From: Rotaria macrura
Lineage: Eukaryota > Rotifera > Eurotatoria > Philodinida > Philodinidae
Direction: 5' to 3'
NCBI GenBank assembly: GCA_900239685.1
Contig: OENT01000263.1
Location: forward strand, 1 to 64,000
Length of the DNA stretch: 64,000 bases
This document shows, in pieces, positions 46,470-56,728 of this stretch (positions within the stretch are counted from its first letter, which is position 1; each line of letters begins with the position of its first letter). The notes beneath the pieces are model-generated. The model was not told the DNA's origin. It ran no database searches and saw only the letters and a list, made by a program, of their open reading frames with translations. Both the position numbers and the translations under genes were made by a program.

Positions 46470-49400
46470 CTCTTAACAAAGGTTTCATTTTAAAATGTTG
46501 ATCAGTATAAACTAATAAACTTCGATTCATTGTTGAATCTGTGATTTCATATTTAAGGTATAATTTGTACGAAGATTGTGTTGCAATATCTTATTTACTA
46601 ACAGTAATCTATATGACATCGGATGTGTAATTCATAATTGTGTAGTAACCGAACCATGCATACCACACTTCAATTCAATTAATTTACTTGCTCAAATCAT
46701 ATTCTTCGAATCAATTCAATGTCAAACTTTCGTATGGCAAATGAATAACTTATATTAGTTTCTGTTCAGAAGATGTATTCATCGTAACTCGAAAGCTTGA
46801 ATAACTTTCATTTTCCTTATTTGTATGGTAAGCCAATAGCTAAGAGGAATCTTGTGTTTGGATGTGTTTCTTCCTTTAACTCAATGGTTTGAATTACGTT
46901 CATCTTTTCCGTTCGAGTCACAAATGAACAGTTCAAAACAAATTACTGTTCAGCTATTTTTCTTGATGAAGTTAGCTATCTTAAAATGAAACCCATATTT
47001 AACATTCATTCAAATAATGAATGGCTTGTACCAAGCATCTGTACAGATTTGTTGTTTGCTCAAGTCGAATATTTCCTATTAAATTCTATTTTGAACGCTC
47101 TGGAGATCAATGAATAATCCATAAGAAGCTTGCCTTCAAATATATGACTTGTGACAGTTCAAAGTTTGACGTATCATCTATCATTTGTATTTACACCACA
47201 AATGAATCGGTTCCACTAGGCTTATTTTCAGATATCTGCTCAACTCAAGTCGATCATGTCGACGATAAACTATTTGAAGCGTAGAAGTCAATTATGGATG
47301 ATCTATACCAAGCTTTTGTTCAAATATTTTTCTCACTCTACCCGCTGATTTTAAATAAAATCTATGAACAGTATTTGTTCGACAAGTGAATGGTTCATAG
47401 TACGCTTTTATTCATATTTTTCACTCTCTCAAGCAGAAAATTTTAAATGATTACCATGTTTAAGATTCATATAACGAATGATTTGCTCACATGAAGCTTC
47501 TGATCAGATACTTTACTCACTCGAATTAATCATTACAAATACATACTATCTGTAGCACTTGTATGGAAAATGATTTACTCAAAATAAACTACTGTTCTAA
47601 TGTTTTGGTTACTCATATCCAAAATTTGGAATCCGTTCTACTTGCAACAAATTTGTTGCAAATGAATGTTTCATATTATGGTTATGTTCAGATGTACGAC
47701 ATGCTAAGAAGCAAAAAGTTTCAACTGAGTGTCATCTTTAATGATCCTGTTGAAAATGAATACCAAAAACCATGGCTTCATTCTAATACTCAGCACTCTC
47801 ATAATTAAAATATCATCTTCAATAAATTTGCATTTGAATGACATGTAAGATGCAAAATTTCAACAACATTTGCGTTCAGATATTTAGCTTTTTAAAAGTT
47901 GGATATTAAGAAGCTGATTAGGCCTCATACTCTCATGGTGTGTGAATATTTAACAGTAAGTTATTGGTCCATTATTTCGTCTATTTTCTACTTTCTTTAC
48001 TATTGAACCAGAAATCGCAATCAATGCCGAATAAATGAATAGTAGAAATAAAATTACTGTACATATATTCTGCGCTCCTTGAACTAAACAGCTCCGTTTG
48101 CAGTATACTCGAACATCTAGTAACTTGTGCATAGCTCTACCATGGTTCTCTTCAAATATATGTTCTGGATGAAAAATCGTGTTGAAGAAAAAACATATGA
48201 TAATCATATATGTAATAGTCAAATGAAGATAAGCAGCTGTCGTTCTCAATATTCGATCTTCTCGTTTATACTATTTTGAAGCTATTCTCATGATTTAATA
48301 CTTCAACATTGATGAATATTTCCAACAGCAACATCGGCATCTATGTATTTCATGATTCTTGGTCTAAATTTTATTGTTTGTTAACTAGTATATGAAGATG
48401 AGGCCAACGAACACGCCTTACGAAGCTATTATTCTATTACTACGATCGGAATTCATGTGAGAAGTTTGCACTTGATAAGATATTGTATCCTCACATAAGA
48501 CATGGATTATACATACTAAGCTTTGATTTAAATATTGTCCTTTTTGCATGGCATGGATATTGAATCCATTCCATTCTAGAAGAAGACACAAATAATGAAT
48601 TATTCGTAATAAGTTCTTGTTCAAATATTTTCTCTGTACATATCAAAGATTTGATATCCATTCGATTCTAGAAGTGCATACATATTATGCATCATTTATA
48701 CCAAGTTGCAATTCAACTATTTTCCTCCTTTCAAATCTCACGACTCACACGAGTTAACATGCCAGATGATTATGTCAAATATGCATCATCCACACTACGT
48801 TTCTATTCAAATATTTCGGTGGTTCGAATAGGAAGTTTTCAATAGACTGTACACTGATTGTTGGCAAGGAAACTGTCATATTCATACAAAGAACCCATTC
48901 GAATATTGTAACGAATTGAAACGGTTCTGATTCGTTCATTACTCAAGTAACCACCGAAAAAATGAACTGTTCATATAAGGCCTCTATTCAAATATATCTC
49001 GTATCACTACACGAGTATTAAGAATATCTGACATTCTCAATGTTGAAGTAGGGTATGAACCGTTTAGATCAAATTTATATTCAAATACTTGACTTCTCAG
49101 AAGCATATGACTAGTAGTCGATGATTTAGTTCGTCATGCCACGACGAATGAAGAATTTACACCGGTAAACTTGTGTTCAGATATTTTTCTTGATCGCAAA
49201 ACAGAAGTTAGATGCACTGAATGTAATCGATCATTTCGTCACAGAAGAAGAATTTCTACGAAACTCTTGTTCAATTATGCTTTATATATCGAAACACAAT
49301 CAACTACGGATGAAATGACTTAGTGTCACATAGAGTCAGAATTTGTCACACCATGATTCTATTTACTAATCTTATTCACTTCGAATCATCTGTCGAATTA
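46470..49400. repeat. Highly decayed tandem array, period about 90 bp
   Basis: The phrase (A)TTCAAATATTT, or a one- to three-base variant, recurs every 86-98 bp. It is preceded by an ATGATTTATACCAAG-like block and followed by a CTCACTC-like block. Recognisable unit starts: about 46555, 46655, 46742, 46832, 46925, 47019, 47109, 47204, 47291, 47386, 47474, 47564, 47662, 47752, 47838, then 48505, 48595, 48683, 48780, 48960, 49050, 49140, 49230. Between about 47900 and 48440 the pattern is lost and a separate ORF occupies the space. Units are so diverged that no two are close to identical. It is not coding, since stops occur in all frames across units. An old satellite is the simplest reading. 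Confidence 0.7.
47950..48270 (-). CDS. Possible last exon of a two-TM protein
   Basis: Not recognised. On the minus strand an open frame of 106 codons runs from a TTCAAAATAG acceptor-like site (48270) to a TAA. It holds two hydrophobic helices (L-T-I-T-Y-M-I-I-I-C-F-F-F and C-T-V-I-L-F-L-L-F-I-Y-S-A-L-I-A-I-S-G). A polar, Cys-containing loop separates them, and a charged tail V-K-K-V-E-N-R-R-N-N follows. It starts K-R-E-D-R-I-L-R. No ATG-containing upstream exon could be joined. It interrupts the 90-bp array, which gives it some independent support. Confidence 0.35.
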   Translation of the reverse strand, partial: YKREDRILRTTAAYLHLTITYMIIICFFFNTIFHPEHIFEENHGRAMHKLLDVRVYCKRSCLVQGAQNICTVILFLLFIYSALIAISGSIVKKVENRRNNGPITYC

Positions 49401-49593
49401 CTATAAATTTTTTTACATACTGTAAGGAAATTAAATATTCTTAACAGGCAAAAAACAATTCAAATATTGTGTTGGATATGCAGGTAAGAAACTTAAAAAA
49501 TTGATGATAATCATAATCACACTAAAAATAAATAAGATCTACAGTTTTGTTCATTTATCTTGTAGATAACTCTGAACACGATTGATACCTAAC

Positions 49594-49791
49594 TCATGAA
49601 TGCAGATTCGTTAAAAGTGTACAGATCATACGCTTGGCAAATAGCATGTCACGCAATTCACGCAGAGTGAATGTAGGTTCCGCAACTTCCGTGCCTTCAT
49701 ATAAATCATTGGGAACTCCCATAACTTTTTGATTGCCTACCATCAATGCAAACATAAACATTAAACAGACGAGCTTCATCATATAAGCCAT
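49594..49791 (-). CDS. Possible small secreted peptide precursor
   Basis: Not recognised. Minus-strand ORF of 65 aa from ATG at 49791. The N-terminus is a strong signal peptide (K-L-V-C-L-M-F-M-F-A-L-M-V-G), with likely cleavage near residue 25. An acidic propeptide-like stretch (N-D-L-Y-E-G-T-E-V-A-E-P) and R-E-L-R-D-M-L-F-A-K-R follow, ending in a dibasic K-R site. The last residues may be intronic, because GTATGATC after A-A-G-C is a good donor. The layout (signal, acidic spacer, helix, K-R) resembles a neuropeptide precursor. Its function is unknown. Confidence 0.45.
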   Translation of the reverse strand: MAYMMKLVCLMFMFALMVGNQKVMGVPNDLYEGTEVAEPTFTLRELRDMLFAKRMICTLLTNLHS

Positions 49792-49812
49792 ATTGTATCT
49801 ATAATATTGCAA

Positions 49813-52167
49813 GTATTACAGGTGGGTATAGTTCGACGGTGTTGACTAGCAATTAGATGAAGATATGTAATACTCATACCATATATATATACCTTTCGGC
49901 TGCATCGACACATTCCTGAAAAGAATGCTTTTCTACGGTGAAGAAAAGAATCAGCGAGGCGAAATTTTCTTTTATGCAAGGTCCTTCAATAATTTACAGA
50001 CAATAGTTTCATGAAGATAATGAACGCAATAGAAAAAAGTATCGTTTTTCATAATCAAGGTGTCGTCAAAGACTGTTATCAATAGGCAAAAGGCAAGAAA
50101 AAGAACTGCATCAAAAATGAGAAACCGTCTGTCAATTGAAAATACATATTTGTATCTATGATTGATGATCAAGGATATACAGTTGCATTTGATCCATGAG
50201 AAAAATATACACAAAACGAATTTTGGAGTCAAGTTCGCAAAAATAGGAATCTTTCAAATTTACATCAGCAATGAACCATGTACAAAAAAACAAAAATGCC
50301 TGATTTTTATTCTAGCAAGGATTTCCTTTTCGAATGGGGCTCTCGTACAATTAGGAAAAAATACACAATGAAATTCTTTTCTAATTCATCTTATGATTAA
50401 ATATAAGCTTTCATCAAACACGAGGAAAAACGAAAGGATGAAGTTTTAATCAGCTTCGACAATGCAATTTGAGTAAAACTGTATCCATTGGTTCTTTCAT
50501 AGGTATAAATGTTTCTCATGCTTATGATTTGACTTCTTAGAGTCATATTAGCTTTTCATTCAAATTCTAAATTATAATGAGTAAAATTTCACTTTTTTCG
50601 GTTCTATTCTACTTATATGATAACTTACTTTGTACTATACATTCTACGTTGTAATCGTGGTAATATTGGATCTTCATTAACAGTATAAAAGATAGCCTGA
50701 GTAAAATATACTCTTGTAATGGCAGAATAAATCAAATGAGTGGGTTTATACTGAAGGGGAGAAGGTATGTTGCAAAGTTCAACCTAATTTTATGATCTTT
50801 ACTGTAGATATTCAACGAACAAAGATCTAAAACATCCAAAAGCTTTAGAATCCATCATGTTTTTTTCTTTACACAAAGCAGTGCATCAATAATGCGTATT
50901 AGTTGATGTCCATGTAAGTAATTGAACATCAGATTCATTAGTATATTCACACTTTCGATTCGCTGGTCAAATTCAAATATCCTACCTGCTGTTTGTGTCT
51001 ACTGGTTGAACCTTAAAACTAAGCCGAACGATTTTGAAGACAGTATTGTTTTAGAAAGGTGATTGACAGTTCCATCAATTAAAAAAGACTGCAACAGGCA
51101 GTGACCTACTAGTTTTCATTAATCAAAAGAGAAGATTTTTATGTGTCTTCGTTTCTGATATCATGCAAATCGGATTTATTGTAAAAATCATTATCTTTGT
51201 ATAATATTTTTGAAAATTATGAAAATGATGTTTCATTTAAATGTAATTTTGCTTGAGATGAGTGCATCAAATAATACGGCTTCATATCTGTATTCAAATG
51301 CAGAATTCCGGTTATTATTTTCACTGGTTTCAATGTTAAGTACAGCAGGAGAGAGTACGACGTCAAGCTCAATGTCACCGTAATGTGCATGCTCATCTGT
51401 ATCCATATAATTAGAATCGGGCTAGGACATATACAAGCATAAATATAGCCTATTTCTTTTGGCTTGTATGACTTGTCCTTGTTGATAAGGACATTGGTAA
51501 AACTCAGGATTAGAGCAGATTTATTCAAGCATTGGGAAAGAAAAAAGTACAAAAAACGGATAGTATGATTGTGTGTACCTTACCGAGAGAAAATAAGATA
51601 AGAGCAATGATGTATTATTCTTTGTGATAGTTTTTTTCTTATAAACATCAAAATCGTATTATAATCAAAATAGAGAAATAGACAGATTAACATGAAATTT
51701 TCAGTCAAGGAAGACAAAATTGTAGCGATCAAAAAAAGAAGAAGAAACGAGATGGAAGTATCGATAATATACATTCACAGTAAACAATATTTCACTTCAT
51801 GAATTACAGAAAAATTGAAAGGAATAGACAAAAAAGAAAGTAATTAAATGGAATTATGATAAATATTAATATAATTAAAAAAAAATTCTAAATTGTAAAA
51901 ACTAAGAATGAGCATTTCTGCATATCCTAAAAGATGTTTTCTTTTGCTAAAAATAACTAATCATTCTCTGCTGCTTCATTATTCATTAACAGGTAATTTG
52001 AGTAGAATACATTTGATATAATCTTCGATGTATCAACTGTAACACTTTGAAAAGATGTGCTTTTTTACGATATTAAAAAAACGAAAGCAATTGCGAATTC
52101 TAATAAATCATCTAAACAAGTTGTTTGTAATTTTAATTGACAAATATTGGAAACGTAGCAATGAGTT
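49813..52167. other. Intergenic region
   Basis: No supported gene. Minus-strand ORFs at 49972-50232, 51217-51552 and 51580-51774 are hydrophobic but lack motifs. Confidence 0.4.
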
Positions 52168-55100
52168 TTACTTTAGGTTTATATCGAGTATGTCCTTTAG
52201 AGCGCTCCTCTGGTATTGTTCACTTTTTCCTCTAATTCTAACTAACTGCCTAATTAGTTCAGGTAACTTCCAAATACTTTCAGCATCTTCTAAAATACTA
52301 GCATGAATAATGGAATGAAATTTAGTTTGAAGATTGACGCTGTAATTAATTTCTGTTTCTAGTAAGATTGTTTCAGTTGGATTCATCAGTTTATTGGCTA
52401 GTTTTCTAGTTATAAAACCGTTCACAATATAATGCCGAGATTCAAGTTCAACATAAATTCTCTCAGATGCTTTTCTTTCTTTATGAAGAGAATATTTGTC
52501 CACAAACGCAACGTATTTTTTGATCGCATCCGTTTCTTCCGAGTTATAGCGACAATCTCCATTAAACAGACGAATAGCAGTTATAATATTATTGATTTCT
52601 TCTTTTTTTAATGCTATCGCATTGTTTGGTACCATAGTAGGACCATTCACGTCATCTATATGAACCAGACTTACTTCAGGGTCCTTTTTATTCTTGCACA
52701 GTGCAATGATGAGATGAGCCTCATACGCTGAAACTATAATAAAACATACCTCACTGTCTTTTCGATGAATTAGTACCATGTTAACTGGTTTCAAATAATG
52801 AGTTTGATACTGTTTATCTTTCTCATCTTTTTCTGAAATTGTCCTGATAAAATTTTCTGTCGCCAAAATTTCACTGGGCCATTTTGAATGCTTCAAATCC
52901 TCAATGTCGGTAAATTGAAAACATCTTTTTAATTCTTTTAATTTCGGGTAGTCATTCTCTTGCCTTAATCCTTTCTCTTTGAAATTTCTTTCAAAGATCT
53001 TGCTGAAGTTCCATATATTTTCTCGTACCGTCTCTTTTGGTATCTCAGGAGTATAATTCGCATGCTGCATTTCTTCAATTTCTCTTTCAGTTTCTTGATC
53101 ACAGTCAAGATCAGTATTAACGGTAAAGATCGATCGAGGAAGTATGCGATCTACTCTTTTTAAAATACTTCTCATTTTGGGTCTATCTTTGTCATCGAGA
53201 TCTCTATCTATCCGATCGATTAATTCTAATTTTTGTCCTTTTTTTCCAATTCACTCTTTATGCGAGGATGAAAATTTATCAAATAAGAAGCCATATTTCG
53301 ATTCAAAAGATCTCTTGGATCTCGCTTCTGAGGCGTTACAGAGTATGTCTGTTCTATACTGATCATGTTTTCACTTGCATATGCTACCAAGAGAGAATCC
53401 ATAGGAATATTTTCAATTTTCTTTTGATACTCTAGTGCTCTACTTTTAATTACATACTTTAGTTTCTCTCGAACAACAGGATATAAATCACTTTCATTTT
53501 TTCGAATCGTATTATAAGTAACCCATGTTAGAACGTGTTTACTTGTTATATCTTTTTGCTGAATGCTATTTAACATTGCAATCTTTGCTGAAATTTCTTT
53601 GGAGCCCCACAACACAATTGACTGCTTAAATTCAAGATCACGAAGACGCATCACTGCCTGCATAAGTTTATCTTTGTTCATTTTCTTTCCAAGTGTAACG
53701 ATGCCATGCGCAGTTAATGGCAATTTTAAATCTGTTCCACGAGTATGAACGTCGTCCAAATACACAAATAATTTCTTATTATCAATATGACATGTTGACA
53801 ACGGTACACATTCCTCATTTCTCAAAACTACCATTATTTTATTACTCTCATCAGAAAAATGAACTACTCCCTCGAATCTTTTATCAATATGTTTAATCAG
53901 AGATTTGCATACTTTAAAATTACTCATTTCCGTAATAGTAGCACCTGCATCAATAAAAATGTAACAATTTTTATTTTGATTCGCATATTTACAAACTTGC
54001 TCTAATAGTTTAACACTGTTAGATACGTCTATGTTGGCTTCATACTTATTATTTATTTTTCGTGATAAAATATGTAACATTTTTCCATTTGTTCCTGTTT
54101 GACTTTCGAATGGCTGTGGAACAATAGATTCAGGCATCGTATCATTACGATCAGCAGTACCAGAAAATCCCATTGTTTTCCCTTCACCTGCTAGTGTATG
54201 AGCATTTCCCGTAAGTTTCTTTTCATAACATTTAATATCATTTGGGAATGTGAAATTACTTAGATAATATTCAATAAAACTGAAGTTTCGTGAAAGATAG
54301 AAATGCGCCTTCTCGATTCTTCTGCTATCCTCAAGATCAAGAGTTTTGAAAGATTTTAACCACTCTGGAAATTTCTGGTTTTCTTTTCTAACGCTTTCAT
54401 CAATCCAATCTTTATTTTCTTTAACCCATGAGTTTAATAAACTGTCTCTATCTGATGCTGTATCATTTTTTAAATAAATTAATCCACGTTTCACTTGTTC
54501 AACATCTAATCCTTTATACAAATAGCTGAGGATTGTAAAACCAATCATAATATCGGGATGGCTAAACTCTGAATTTTCTGATGGTAAATCTTTGCCTCGA
54601 AACGGAATGGCGATTGCTTTCCCTTTCTTGGTAGGTAATCCATAATCAACTCTATAACGATAACTCATCACATGATAAAGTAATTCGTGAGATAGCCAAG
54701 CTTTAGCTAGTAAAAAGCTATTCAACATATCTTGACTTTTTGCTGCCAATAATTTAATTATTTTATTTTCGCTTGCCAGACATTTCCCTTTTATGAAATC
54801 TTCGTAACTTCCATAGTTTTCACCATCCTCATGAATTATGCCAGATTTCTTTTGATGAAAATATAAGAGTAATTTTTTGCAAACCTTTCGACAAACATCT
54901 GGTATAATATTTTGTTCAAAATATGCATGACTAACAAAGCGTACAAGGGGACTTCCTCCTCCAATACCACTTATTGGTTTGAAATTTTCTTGAAAAATAA
55001 CAGGACAATCTTGTCCTTGCGACGCAGCTTTTAGATTTTGGCAGAATTCTTGTTCAGTAAAAATTATTTTAAAAATCAGAAGAGGGATTTCCCAACGAAA

Positions 55101-56279
55101 TCGACCGCCATCTAAAGATTTAGGTGACCCTAATGTATAATTCAATTCTTTCCCATGACGTAGGATTTCATCAGATTCGTCAAGTATGTCAAAGAATTTG
55201 AAGTCATCAATCAAATTAAATAGCTCTAATCTTTCTTTGCGTTGATTCTTTAGTTGTGTCGATCGATCTCTTAAAATCTCGTAAGCCAATTTGATATCCT
55301 CCTTATTCATCCCGTTCGTGTGATCATTTATCTGTTTGAAAAATTCTTGGATTTCTTCAGTAGGGTATTCCAATATTTTATCCTTATAGTCGATATATGC
55401 CAATAATTGTAATACTTCCTTTAACTTTTCTCGAGAGCTATGTATATCATTAGATGTTCCCTGCATATTTGTGGAAGCGTATTGTCGACGTTGATGATCA
55501 TTCCAATCAAAAAAATCATCTGCGTCTTTTGATTTCAGGTATTCTAAGAACATTTCTTGTTTTTTCAATTGAAAACATAAGCGCTGTTCCGGAGTTACCA
55601 ATAGAATATGTTTTTCATTTTGGCAGTCTGTTAGCATTTCTCTGATCTTTTCAACGTTTTCCTCTGAAAACACCACTCCTCGTGAAAATGGCATCACATA
55701 AATTTTCTTTTGCAATAATCCACTGAACTTATTCCTTAATAATTCTTGCATAGCACCCATTAATGATTCTAGGCAGTTAATTCTAACAACCTGTTTACCA
55801 TTAGTTAATATCTCACTGAGTATTATCAAAATAACTGATGTTTTACGTTCCCCCATGTTTAACTGATAAATACTGTTGTTTTTTTCTTTTATCATTGTTT
55901 TTACAAGAGAATGCTGAGTATCACGTATTAAAAGATTGTTTTCTGCCTCGAACAATAGCCAAGATGGATATTCTTTCGTATCATATTCTCTGTCCGTTAA
56001 AATATTCGTGAAAATATTTTCTAAAATTCGTTCTTTTTCAATGGTATCGGCGTCCAGATTCAATGAATTATACCTCGAAATCAAAGCGACGGCTCTTTTA
56101 AGTTGTTGAATCAGTGTTTCTTGAACTAGATAACATTCTATTTTTTCGTAAAAAACATCTTTTTGATCCATGATGAACGGATTGAATTCTTTTATCTTGT
56201 CGATATCTTTTAGCAGGGATAACATTTCTTTTTTAGTTGGATAAGTCTTCTCTCCTATGATCCGATGCAGAACGAACAT
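52168..56279 (-). CDS. DUF3638/DUF3645 large P-loop-like protein, split by a -1 frameshift
   Basis: Intronless. Frame 1 (56279-53226, 1,017 aa) and frame 2 (ending 52168) together give about 1,370 aa. Frame 2 starts in the -1 frame within the A7 run at 53239-53245 and has its first ATG at 53175. Domains in order: S-W-L-L-F-E-A-E-N-N-L-L-I-R and L-N-M-G-E-R-K-T-S-V (residues about 106-149; DUF3638, normally L-N-M-G-E-G-K-S-S-V). D-E-S-D-E-I-L-R-H-G follows near residue 372. DUF3645 shows I-P-F-R-G-K-D-L-P-S-E-N-S-E-F-S-H-P-D. The C-terminal part has G-F-S-G-T-A-D-R-N-D, Y-L-D-D-V-H-T-R-G-T-D-L-K-L-P and Q-A-V-M-R-L-R. Frame 2 carries the acidic E-R-E-I-E-E-M tail known from the family. Homologues in fungi, protists and bdelloids often reach 2,500-3,200 aa; here the N-terminal half is absent. 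The frame stays open to 56390 without another ATG. Function is not established for the family; an ATPase or helicase-like role is inferred. The substituted P-loop Gly argues against ordinary ATP hydrolysis. Confidence 0.85.
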
Positions 56280-56728
56280 ATTCGTATTATTAGATCCATG
56301 TATAATTGAAATAATATTTTCACGTATGTCTTTCAGTAGATTTGCATTTATATTGTGATATTCATAACAGCATTTATATATTTGTACAACTTATATCATG
56401 AGATCATACAAATTCTATTTCAATATTCGACTGAAGCCAATATACAAATAAATATGGAAAATCCTTGAACGATCAAAATTACAAAAGCTTTCTGAATCTG
56501 CAAATTCCATATGTCACTTTACTTTAATCAACTATTTTCGTATCATATCTTTCTTCGTTCTTTTACTTCAAAGAGAAAAATAGAAGTTTATGATTTTACC
56601 TTTTCTCATCAATTTATTGCAGATACATAGATAGCTTTCTTTTCATATGTTATTGCATAACTATTCTCATTTTTGTGACATTCAATGCTTTATATATGAA
56701 TGCTTCCAAAGATGTTTAAATTTTCCTA

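Noticed and set aside
46570..47808. Short ORFs in the 90-bp array (46576-46758, 47563-47808)
   Set aside because: Frames do not stay in register with the repeat and stops occur in neighbouring units; the periodicity is at DNA level.
46470..49400. CRISPR-like array
   Set aside because: Units are diverged along their whole length, with no identical repeat alternating with unique spacers, and the DNA is eukaryotic.
51217..51552. Hydrophobic minus-strand ORF of 111 codons resembling a piece of a multi-pass receptor
   Set aside because: No receptor motif, no joinable neighbouring exons; hydrophobic frames are common in AT-rich DNA.
56280..56390. N-terminal extension of the DUF3638 frame
   Set aside because: The frame is open for 37 more codons but contains no ATG, and no acceptor could be matched to an upstream exon, so the start is left at 56279.
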